Shown here: positions 27,147 to 33,930 of the stretch, piece by piece | Layout of the letters: every line of letters starts with the position of its first letter | How positions within the stretch are numbered: position 1 is the first letter of the stretch | Source of the DNA: Gammaproteobacteria bacterium | GTDB lineage: Bacteria > Pseudomonadota > Gammaproteobacteria > Pseudomonadales > Halieaceae | Direction of reading: 5' to 3' | Length of the DNA: 33,930 nt | Assembly: GCA_030433415.1 (NCBI GenBank) | Contig: JAUIMF010000033.1 | Coordinates: forward strand, 1-33,930 | The notes under the pieces: generated by a model | What the model saw: only the letters and a program-made list of their open reading frames with translations | Database searches by the model: none | Told to the model about the DNA's origin: nothing | Translations under genes and position numbers: made by a program

Positions 27147-28799
27147 CTAGGCACTTACTTCCGCGTCTTTCAACGCCTTTACCATTTCTCGAACTTCCTT
27201 CAGCAGGCGTTCAGTGTCGAAAACAACCCCGTCCTTGATGGTATAGCGTAGAGCGCGCACGCGCTCAACCTCTCCGCTCTTTCTATTTAGCCGCATTTGC
27301 CCCGTCCCGTACAACAACTTGAAGTTCGGTAGCGGGTTTTCATCCAGGACAAGAATATCGGCCTTCATTCCCACTCTGATCGTTCCTACTTTATCGTCGA
27401 CACGTAACAGTTCAGCACCGTTTTTGGTGGCGGCTCGGACAACCTCCAGCGGGTGGAAGCCTGCTTCCTGCAACATCTCGAGGCCGCGTACATAACCGAA
27501 GCCGTTCAGGTTATAAATGAAACCCGCATCACTGCCCACCGTTACCCGGCCACCCCGATTTTTGAAATCATTGACGAATTGCATCCAGAGGTTGTAATTG
27601 TGTTTCCACTTCACTTCGTCAGCCGTGGTCCAGTCAAAAAAGTAGGAGCCGTGGATCCTGGTATTGGGTAGGAACATGCGATTCAAGGCGGGAAATACGT
27701 ATTCACCATACCAAGGCCTCGAACTTACGGCATCTATGTCACGGTTGGCTTCATAAATTGAAAATGTCGGGTCCAGAGTTACGCCGGTAGCGAGCAGATT
27801 GTCGATTAGCCTGTTCCATTCCTCCGACCCTGGCTGGGACGATTGCGCCCACAAGTCACCAGCTTCGCCGAACCGGTCCTGTTCATTCGTATAATCGTAA
27901 TCATAAGAGTAATTCTGCACCTGCCTGTCGTGGAACATAGCCTCGGGAAGTCCGTACCAGTGCTCGATGCTGGTATTGCCCCACTGGGCGGATTGCAGCG
28001 CGTCGACCTCGACCACGTTCAATTGCGGGTGGTGAAAAGCAGAAGTCATGCCCTGGGCCACAACCTCCTCGATTGCGGCTTTTACAAGTTCCTTGGCACC
28101 ACCTATAAACTTGACGCCGTCGGCTCCGCGCTTCTTCACTTTCACCACCCATTCCCTGGCCTCCTCCGGCGAAGAAAGCAGACCTATTGGGAACAGGGCC
28201 ATGACAACAAATCGCGGGGCCGCGATGCGGTTTGCTTCACTGAGGGCTTTATAATTGAGCGTGGAAGTCAGTCCTCCCAGGGACCCGGCATCACGCACCG
28301 TGGTGATACCGTGCGCGAGCCAAAGCTTCATTACATAATCTATCGAAGGAACCGGTCCGAAAAGACTGTGTAAGGCAACGTCGGTGTGCACGTGAACATC
28401 GATTAGGCCCGGCATAACAAATTTTCCTTGCGCCTGAATTTCACGAACAATCTTTTTCCCTTCAGTGGCACTCTTTCTGGACAGTGGAATACCCGCACCA
28501 AGCTCTTTGGTTCTAATGTTGGTAATCTCGCCGTTTTCTATGGTGATATCTACCGGACCATAAGGCGGCGCACCAGTACCATCTATAACCAGTACACCTC
28601 GCAGAACCAGAACGTCATAATCGACAACCGGCATTGGCGTGGCCGCGCCATAGTTAGTCGCGCCAGACGCGCTTATCGCACTAACCAGCTCATCACCGGG
28701 TTTCGCTGCCTGGGCGACCGCCAAAGAGGCGCTGATGGAGCAGAAGGTGAGCAGGAAAAAATAAAAGCAAATTCGCATTGGTGTAAGAACGAACGGCAT
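27147..28799 (-). CDS. Exported metal-dependent amidohydrolase (imidazolonepropionase-like)
   Basis: The 550-residue protein has an N-terminal signal peptide (hydrophobic residues about 9-29, likely cleaved after VAQA) and an amidohydrolase TIM barrel. Metal-site residues are present: H136 and H138 (GLIDVHVHTD), a Lys that may be carboxylated (K230, GADGVKFIGG), H256/H257 (AFHHPQL), H280 (TSIEHWYG) and D424 (VTVGSDAGF). The C-terminal GMKADILVLDENPL is typical of the family. The start may be M1 or M8 (28778). It would act in the periplasm or outside on an amide, lactone or cyclic substrate. It is the nearest gene to the AraC regulator and lies 258 bases downstream of the catabolic operon, with its own leader. 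Confidence 0.85.
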   Translation of the reverse strand: MPFVLTPMRICFYFFLLTFCSISASLAVAQAAKPGDELVSAISASGATNYGAATPMPVVDYDVLVLRGVLVIDGTGAPPYGPVDITIENGEITNIRTKELGAGIPLSRKSATEGKKIVREIQAQGKFVMPGLIDVHVHTDVALHSLFGPVPSIDYVMKLWLAHGITTVRDAGSLGGLTSTLNYKALSEANRIAAPRFVVMALFPIGLLSSPEEAREWVVKVKKRGADGVKFIGGAKELVKAAIEEVVAQGMTSAFHHPQLNVVEVDALQSAQWGNTSIEHWYGLPEAMFHDRQVQNYSYDYDYTNEQDRFGEAGDLWAQSSQPGSEEWNRLIDNLLATGVTLDPTFSIYEANRDIDAVSSRPWYGEYVFPALNRMFLPNTRIHGSYFFDWTTADEVKWKHNYNLWMQFVNDFKNRGGRVTVGSDAGFIYNLNGFGYVRGLEMLQEAGFHPLEVVRAATKNGAELLRVDDKVGTIRVGMKADILVLDENPLPNFKLLYGTGQMRLNRKSGEVERVRALRYTIKDGVVFDTERLLKEVREMVKALKDAEVSA

Positions 28800-29057
28800 G
28801 GAGTATCTATCTATCCTTTTGCTTGTTATAAGAGGACAGCTGTTTCCTATAGTTGGACCTTAGAGGAAGACATTTTTCAGGAATGTCTTGACTCTCACGT
28901 CAAGCGCAAACACGGCAATAGCGCAAGAATATACTTCTGGCACTTCGAGTTAACGTTCATCCGTGCAGGGCCATGATAACGAGAGGATGACACGATGCCG
29001 GTTTGGTCGAAGGGTTCCTAGCGGCCGGGAAAGCAGACCGGGTAGATCGAATCGTGA

Positions 29058-29369
29058 TCAGGTAGCGGGCCGCAATACCTGGTGGGTGATACCTTGCACA
29101 TAGCGTTCCGCCGCCTCGCGGAAACTCTCCATGTGCGGCGCACTCAGGTGGGCTCGGAGCGTGTCCATCGTTTCCCATGCCTCCACGAGAGTAATGGTAT
29201 TTTTTCGGGGCCCTATCTGGGTGGGTAGCCCGGCATCGACGTCAACCAGGGGTTCGTATGACACACAGCCCTGCTCTGCTTTTACCTTTGGCACCGTCTC
29301 ATTGAGGGCAAACAGAAAGTCGCCGAGGCAACCCGGCTTTAACTGCACTGTGGTCACTACCTGTATCAT
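29058..29369 (-). CDS. ABM-domain (YgiN-like) monooxygenase
   Basis: A 103-residue dimeric alpha/beta protein of the antibiotic biosynthesis monooxygenase superfamily: VVTTVQLKPGCLGDFLFALN, GCVSYEPLVDV, TLVEAWETMDTLRAHLSAPHM. Relatives oxidise quinols or catalyse cofactor-free oxygenations, and many have no known role. It lies 47 bases after the enoyl-CoA hydratase gene and is the last gene of the operon. Its place suggests a small oxidative or detoxifying step in the pathway, but the substrate is unknown. Confidence 0.82.
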   Translation of the reverse strand: MIQVVTTVQLKPGCLGDFLFALNETVPKVKAEQGCVSYEPLVDVDAGLPTQIGPRKNTITLVEAWETMDTLRAHLSAPHMESFREAAERYVQGITHQVLRPAT

Positions 29370-29416
29370 TCACCCTGCCCCCTTGGATGCCGGTACGTCC
29401 CTGGACCGATGTGTGC

Positions 29417-30193
29417 TCAGTATTTTTTGAAGTTGGCTTTGCGTTTTTCGGCAAAGGCGGCCATACCTTCGCGTTGATCGTCTGTACCAAACAACCCGTG
29501 AAACAAACGACGTTCGAGTTTTAAACCCGGTATGAGGGGCGTTTCCGCCTGCTGGTTCACTGCTTCCTTTCCAGCGATAACGGACAGTCGCGGGTTATTG
29601 GCGATCCTTGTCGCAATCTCGATCGACTCCTCCAGATGCCTGCCATCTTCCACGACCTTAGTGATCATGAGTGTCCGCTCGGCCTCGGCAGCGGTGATCG
29701 TGGCCCCACTCAGGACGTAATACATTGCCTTGGCTTTCCCCAGGGCGCGTGTCAGACGCGCGGGGCCACCGGCGCCTGGAATAACACCCAGTGCCACTTC
29801 AGGGAGTGCAAATATGGCCGTGGCGTCGGCAACGACGATATCGCACATAAGTGCGATCTCGGTACCAGCACCCAATGCAGCCCCATGCACAGCGGCAATC
29901 ACAGGCTTGCGTAGTTCGGCGATCTTGTCCATGTAGGCACCCAGGTCGGTCAGAAAAGCACTCTCGAAATCCTCTGATGCAATCCACTTGAGGTCAGCGC
30001 CGGCACAGAATGCCCTGCCCCCGCCTGCTAGGACCATGCAGCCGATGCCGTGATCGGCATCGAACGCCATCAAGGCATCGGTAACTTCCCAGGCCACCTG
30101 TTCGTTGAGCGCGTTCAGTGCTTCAGGGCGGTTAATGGTGACGACACCGACGCCCCCCCTGCGCTCTACTGTCATGTACTCGTAATCAGTCAC
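29417..30193 (-). CDS. Enoyl-CoA hydratase/isomerase (crotonase family)
   Basis: The 258-residue protein starts at GTG 30193-30191, with a near-perfect AGGAGG ribosome site 7 bases away. Oxyanion-hole segments are CAGAD (63-67) and HGAALGAGTE (103-112). Both catalytic glutamates of true hydratases are present: E112 (GAGTEIALMCDI) and E132 (LPEVALGVIPGAGG). The protein is therefore likely an active hydratase of a 2-enoyl-CoA. It follows the MaoC gene by 26 bases. Having two hydratase types in one operon suggests two successive or alternative hydration steps. Confidence 0.9.
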   Translation of the reverse strand: MTDYEYMTVERRGGVGVVTINRPEALNALNEQVAWEVTDALMAFDADHGIGCMVLAGGGRAFCAGADLKWIASEDFESAFLTDLGAYMDKIAELRKPVIAAVHGAALGAGTEIALMCDIVVADATAIFALPEVALGVIPGAGGPARLTRALGKAKAMYYVLSGATITAAEAERTLMITKVVEDGRHLEESIEIATRIANNPRLSVIAGKEAVNQQAETPLIPGLKLERRLFHGLFGTDDQREGMAAFAEKRKANFKKY

Positions 30194-30219
30194 TGCAGAC
30201 CCTCCTCTAGATAGCTGAC

Positions 30220-30675
30220 TCAGGGATTCTTCTTTTTCACGTAAAGGACATGCTCGGCATAACATACGACTTCATCGTTCTGGTTGAGCGTCTCTTTCGC
30301 TTCGATGATCAGTCCGTGACCGGGCGCCTTGGGCGAGTCCTCCTTGGACTTGACGGTCACCTTGACCCTGATCGTGTCACCGGCAAACACCAGGTTGGGA
30401 TAACGAATTTTGTTGTAGCCGTAGGACATTCCGTTGGGGTTAAGGCCCTCTGACTGGAGGCACAGACCGGTACTGATCGAGAAGGTCATATTTCCATGTG
30501 CGAAGGGCTTCTTGAACGACTGCGTGGCGCACCAAGCCGCATCGGTGTGATGGGGCATAAAATCCCCCGAGTGCATCGCGTGAAAAACGATGTCCGTTTC
30601 GGTAATGGTTCTGCCGCTGGTCTCGTAGAAATCGCCGATCTCGAAGTCTTCAAAAAGCTTGTGTTCATTTTCCAT
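30220..30675 (-). CDS. MaoC-family dehydratase
   Basis: A 151-residue single hot-dog domain protein. The catalytic Asp/His motif is SGDFMPHHTD (D38, H43), and KKPFAHGNMTFSIS follows as in R-specific hydratases and mesaconyl-CoA-type enzymes. The C-terminal GHGLIIEAKETLNQNDEVV is typical of the family. The start is taken at ATG 30675; an in-frame ATG at 30696 would add seven residues. It lies between the CoA-transferase and enoyl-CoA hydratase genes. The acyl-CoA substrate is not evident. Confidence 0.88.
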   Translation of the reverse strand: MENEHKLFEDFEIGDFYETSGRTITETDIVFHAMHSGDFMPHHTDAAWCATQSFKKPFAHGNMTFSISTGLCLQSEGLNPNGMSYGYNKIRYPNLVFAGDTIRVKVTVKSKEDSPKAPGHGLIIEAKETLNQNDEVVCYAEHVLYVKKKNP

Positions 30676-30727
30676 AGTATTTCTCACTGCTTGCATATTT
30701 CAATCTGTTCGGTCCCGGATTGCGGAT

Positions 30728-31942
30728 TCAGCCTGACAGGCCCACCGCCCCGGCCTCTACCATCGCCTCGATATCTTCCTCGCTGTAGCCCAGCGCAGCC
30801 AGTTCAGTCAAGGTGTGCTCTCCGACAGCCGGCGGCTTCCGGGGTTTAACCTTTTCCGTACCTTCGCTCTGGATTTGCATGGGGCTGTCGACTGTGCGAA
30901 TACCGTCTGCGCCCTCTACTTCCGGGAAGCAGCCATTGGCGATCATGTGTTCGTCCTGCGTACACTCCTCGGTAGTCTGCACCACGCTGAAGTTCACACC
31001 ACAACTTTTCAGGCGTGCTTTCACCGTGGCAAGGTCATTTGCAGCTACATATTTCTGTAGCTGGTCAAAAAGCTCACGCTGATTCTTGAAACGTAGTTGC
31101 GGGGTGGAGAAGCGCTCGTCATTCTTGAGTTGATCTCCGCCGAATGCTGCGAGCAGGTTGCCGGCATTGTTTGGATTGATTTCCACAACCATGATGTAAC
31201 GGCCGTCGGCGGTCCTGTAGCGTCCGCCGGCAATCGGGTTCGGCCAATCTTCAACGTGGAACTTCGGCATGGGCGGCACGCCGACTAGCGCCGCCTGCAT
31301 CATGCAGGAGTTGGCCCAGAGACCATTGTTCATCAAAGACGTTGAAACCTCGGAACCATTGCCCGTACGCTCCCGGTGAAACAAGGCCCCCATGACAGCG
31401 CCAGCCAGGGTCGACGCGGTACCCAGGTCACCTAGGCCGACCGGCTGGGCCACCGGAGCGCCATCCCTGGGCCGCAATTCTTCCGCCACGCCAGTCCGGG
31501 CATACCACGCGGTTGCATCGAAGCCGGGATCGTCTTTATCAGAGCCGTTGAGGCCGAACCCGTTGATTGATGCAAAAATAATTTTCGGGTTGATTGCCTT
31601 GATATCCTCGTAGCTATGGTTTAGCGCCTTCTGAACAGGACGCGGGGAGTTGGTCAGGAAGACATCTGCCTCAGCGACCAGCTTATTTAGCACCGCCTGC
31701 GCCTCGGACTTTTTGAGGTTCAGCGCCACAGACTTCTTGGTGCGGTTCTGTATGAATGTGGTCCAGGGAATGTCGCTCGGTGGCAGACCGGGGGTCAGGT
31801 GACCGTAGCGCCAGGGGTCTCCGCTGAGCGGCTCAACCTTGATGACCTCCGCGCCGAGATCGGCGAGGATTACCGTCGCGTTGGGCCCTGCCGCCATGGA
31901 GGCGACTTCAATAACTTTTATACCGTCCAAAATTCCAGCCAT
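30728..31942 (-). CDS. CaiB/BaiF (class III) CoA-transferase
   Basis: The enzyme moves CoA from a donor acyl-CoA to a carboxylic acid. The 404-residue protein is full length, with the N-terminal GIKVIEVASMAAGPNATVIL, ADLGAEVIKVEPLSGDPWR and FASINGFGLNGSDKDDPGFD of the family. The catalytic Asp is likely D172 in VGLGDLGTASTLAGAVMGAL. It follows the GntP-type transporter gene by 92 bases and precedes MaoC by 52, so it probably activates the acid that the transporter imports. The donor is not known; relatives use succinyl-CoA, formyl-CoA or a pathway acyl-CoA. Confidence 0.92.
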   Translation of the reverse strand: MAGILDGIKVIEVASMAAGPNATVILADLGAEVIKVEPLSGDPWRYGHLTPGLPPSDIPWTTFIQNRTKKSVALNLKKSEAQAVLNKLVAEADVFLTNSPRPVQKALNHSYEDIKAINPKIIFASINGFGLNGSDKDDPGFDATAWYARTGVAEELRPRDGAPVAQPVGLGDLGTASTLAGAVMGALFHRERTGNGSEVSTSLMNNGLWANSCMMQAALVGVPPMPKFHVEDWPNPIAGGRYRTADGRYIMVVEINPNNAGNLLAAFGGDQLKNDERFSTPQLRFKNQRELFDQLQKYVAANDLATVKARLKSCGVNFSVVQTTEECTQDEHMIANGCFPEVEGADGIRTVDSPMQIQSEGTEKVKPRKPPAVGEHTLTELAALGYSEEDIEAMVEAGAVGLSG

Positions 31943-32034
31943 CGTTTTCTCTCTCCCTGGGTATCGTCACGCTTGCTTTAATCAATAATCCGTTACGGTT
32001 TAGAACGTGGCGGATGCGATCCTTAACTATCTAC

Positions 32035-33411
32035 CTACAACACCATCGCCGCCGCCATGGCACACAGTGTAGCCAGCACCGGAATCACTACGGTGATCAT
32101 GCCGACATCTCTGTAGGCCTCCCTGTGGGTCAGGCCGGTGATGGACAACATGGCGACGATAGCGCCACAGTGCGGTAGCGAATCGAAGCCGCCACTGGTC
32201 ATGGCGGCTATCCGGTGCACCGTTCCCGGTGCGATACCCATTTCCAGGTAAGCCGGAGCCATGGCCTGCATGAAAATCTGCAAGCCCCCGGAAGAAGACC
32301 CGGTAATCGCCGACACCACGCTAACCGAGGCAAACATGGACATCAGTGGCGGCAGCCCTGATTCCAGCATCAGCCGGGTGAAGCTCTCGAAACCCGCGGT
32401 GTGCGTCACCACGCCACCGAAGCCAATCACGGCTGCGGTATTGATCAACGGAAAGATGGCGTCGTTTACGCCCTGCCCCATCATTACCAGTGCATGCCTG
32501 CGCACCGGGCGGAACACGACTGCGGCCAACAGAGTTCCCATCAGCAGGGCAAAGCTCGGCCAGACGATGGGCTGGTCAACCGCGAAGCGGAGTAAGCGGA
32601 ATGGCCACTCAGCAGAGGCCAGCGCTGTTTCATCAATCGACTGGGTGAGCAACCGGGGCAGGACGATCGTCAATAGCACCAGGCCGAGCGGCAGAATTGC
32701 AAGCTGCCAGGGGGGATACCCCTGGTCCCCCTCGCCCACACTCGACATCTGGTCCCTGGGTCCGGGCACGAAGTGCTCGCCATTTTCCGCAGCGAGAACC
32801 CGTTGGCGCTCGAGATACCACATGCCCCCTGCAAACATGATGACGGCACCCAGGATACCCAGTAATCCGCCGGCAAAAAGGTCGGTCTTCAGCGCCACTG
32901 CCGAAATCACGTTCTGCACAGACGGCGTTCCGGGTAATGCCGATAGGGTGAAGGTACCACCACCGAGGGCCAGCGCGGCACAGAACAGGCGTTTGGGTAT
33001 ATCGGCCTCCTGCAACAACCGCAGGCCCAAGGGATACATGGCAAAAATGACCACAAACACCACCACACCACCATAGGTCAGCGCCGCGCATGACAGCGTG
33101 GTAATCCACAGTGCCCGGTGCGCCCCCATGCGCGCCACCAGTGCCAGCGCGATACTGGCGGCCGCGTGGCTCTCACCCATGATGCGCCCGAACATGGCGC
33201 CGGCAATGAACAGCATGAAAAATTTACCGGCAAAGGTGAACGCACCCAGTGGACCAAAAGAGTAGTACTCAGTAATACCCTGGGCGATTGGCAGGCCGTT
33301 GGTAACAATCACCAGTAGCGAGCACAGCACGGCGGCAAATACGATTTCGACACCGCGCAGCGCCAGCCAGATCAGCAGCGCGACGCTGCCCAACAGACCG
33401 ATGTACTCCAT
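32035..33411 (-). CDS. GntP-type carboxylate permease
   Basis: The 458-residue integral membrane protein has about 12 helices and resembles the GntP/gluconate:H+ symporter and related short-chain carboxylate carriers. Segments typical of the family are KFFMLFIAGAMFGRIMGESH, TLSALPGTPSVQNVI, VSAITGSSSGGLQIFMQ and AAMTSGGFDSLPHCGAIVAM. A soluble loop (about residues 205-235) splits the two halves. It lies 12 bases after the beta-lactamase-like gene and upstream of the CoA-transferase. It likely imports the acid that the operon degrades. Confidence 0.88.
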   Translation of the reverse strand: MEYIGLLGSVALLIWLALRGVEIVFAAVLCSLLVIVTNGLPIAQGITEYYSFGPLGAFTFAGKFFMLFIAGAMFGRIMGESHAAASIALALVARMGAHRALWITTLSCAALTYGGVVVFVVIFAMYPLGLRLLQEADIPKRLFCAALALGGGTFTLSALPGTPSVQNVISAVALKTDLFAGGLLGILGAVIMFAGGMWYLERQRVLAAENGEHFVPGPRDQMSSVGEGDQGYPPWQLAILPLGLVLLTIVLPRLLTQSIDETALASAEWPFRLLRFAVDQPIVWPSFALLMGTLLAAVVFRPVRRHALVMMGQGVNDAIFPLINTAAVIGFGGVVTHTAGFESFTRLMLESGLPPLMSMFASVSVVSAITGSSSGGLQIFMQAMAPAYLEMGIAPGTVHRIAAMTSGGFDSLPHCGAIVAMLSITGLTHREAYRDVGMITVVIPVLATLCAMAAAMVL

Positions 33412-33423
33412 CCGCCCGGTCTC

Positions 33424-33930
33424 TTAGCGAGACAGTTCTTTTGCCAGAGGCCGGAGAAACCTGGTCAGTGGCGAGGAATTGACCGTTGAAAAGTATGCAA
33501 TAACAATACCTTCTTCCGGCGAGACATACAGACCCTGACCAAACAGGCCACCTTTGAACATGCCGCCATCGGCAAAAACCGCATCCCACTGGCGCGAATT
33601 ACCCAGGGGAGTTTCGCCAAGATAGGAAGAAAAGCGCTTGCCATCACCTTTCATAAACACGTCCTGATCATACTCCGGCGTGGCAATGCGTGCCATCGCC
33701 GCATCTGAGACAATCTGCCTGTCTGCCACCAGTGACCAGTAGGGTGTATATAACAGGCCGTAGCGGGCCAAATCGCGCAGACGCGAGGACACGACGCCAT
33801 GCGCCAGGGCCATGCCATCCGGCGCCAGGTGCATCTGCAGGGCGCCCTCAGCACGGACGTGGGACCATACCCTGTCATCAAAGGCATCCGCCCAGGCCTG
33901 TCCGGTTACCCCCTCGGTAATGAACACCAG
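33424..33930 (-). CDS. Class C beta-lactamase-like serine hydrolase (C-terminal part, cut by window)
   Basis: Only the C-terminal 168 codons are in the window; the frame is still open at the end. The segments SSRLRDLARYGLLY, FADGGMFKGGLFGQGLYVSP and EEGIVIAYFSTVNS are typical of the C-terminal half of beta-lactamase/NylB-like esterases. The active-site SxxK and YxN would be beyond the edge. It is the first gene seen of the catabolic operon. Such enzymes often act on esters or linear amides rather than on antibiotics, and its place with an organic-acid pathway favours that role. Confidence 0.75.
   Translation of the reverse strand: MVFITEGVTGQAWADAFDDRVWSHVRAEGALQMHLAPDGMALAHGVVSSRLRDLARYGLLYTPYWSLVADRQIVSDAAMARIATPEYDQDVFMKGDGKRFSSYLGETPLGNSRQWDAVFADGGMFKGGLFGQGLYVSPEEGIVIAYFSTVNSSPLTRFLRPLAKELSR

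Noticed and set aside
33424..33930. Antibiotic-resistance beta-lactamase
   Set aside because: The fragment is of the broad class C-like hydrolase family, the active-site serine is outside the window, and the context is catabolic.

Overview
The window looks like chromosome from a moderately GC-rich gammaproteobacterium, probably a Pseudomonas-like or marine Halieaceae/Cellvibrio-type lineage. This rests on gene content and order (prfB-lysS, xerD-dsbC, hom-thrC, rpsP-rimM-trmD-rplS, queA-tgt) and on protein similarity from memory. No species assignment is possible from the sequence alone.

Region 1 (1-22.8 kb) is dense housekeeping chromosome, mostly on the minus strand. It holds lysS (cut by the window edge) and prfB with an intact programmed +1 frameshift. 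Next come a Cys-rich metal permease, recJ, the threonine genes thrC and hom, an AlaC-type aminotransferase, dsbC and xerD. The ribosome/tRNA-modification operon rpsP-rimM-trmD-rplS follows, ending in a clear intrinsic terminator, then ffh. On the plus strand, divergent from ffh, are a CcsA/YpjD-like cytochrome c assembly protein and a CorB/HlyC-type CBS membrane protein. A minus-strand XRE-like/TM/TPR protein faces a divergent lipoprotein gene across a repeat-rich intergenic region. A small DUF1289 protein, a gamma-carbonic-anhydrase-like protein, tgt, queA and a small acidic protein close the block.

Region 2 (about 23.3-26.0 kb) is a junction. A tRNA-Leu promoter is followed by the 5' half of a tRNA-Leu(CAA) gene cut at its anticodon loop, then by a complete but diverged tRNA-Leu(CAA). 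About 1 kb of visibly AT-richer DNA with no convincing gene comes next, then a complete IS5-family insertion sequence (1296 bp, CTAG target duplication). The IS interrupts a small GC-rich reading frame. I read this as the worn edge of a genomic island at a tRNA site; no integrase is visible.

Region 3 (26.0-33.9 kb) is accessory and catabolic. An AraC-family regulator is convergent with an exported amidohydrolase. Upstream of these on the minus strand is a tightly spaced set of six genes: a class C beta-lactamase-like hydrolase (cut by the window end), a GntP-type carboxylate transporter, a CaiB/BaiF CoA-transferase, a MaoC dehydratase, an enoyl-CoA hydratase and an ABM-domain monooxygenase. 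Together they suggest hydrolysis of an ester or amide, uptake of the freed organic acid, CoA activation and beta-oxidation-like hydration. The substrate cannot be named from sequence.
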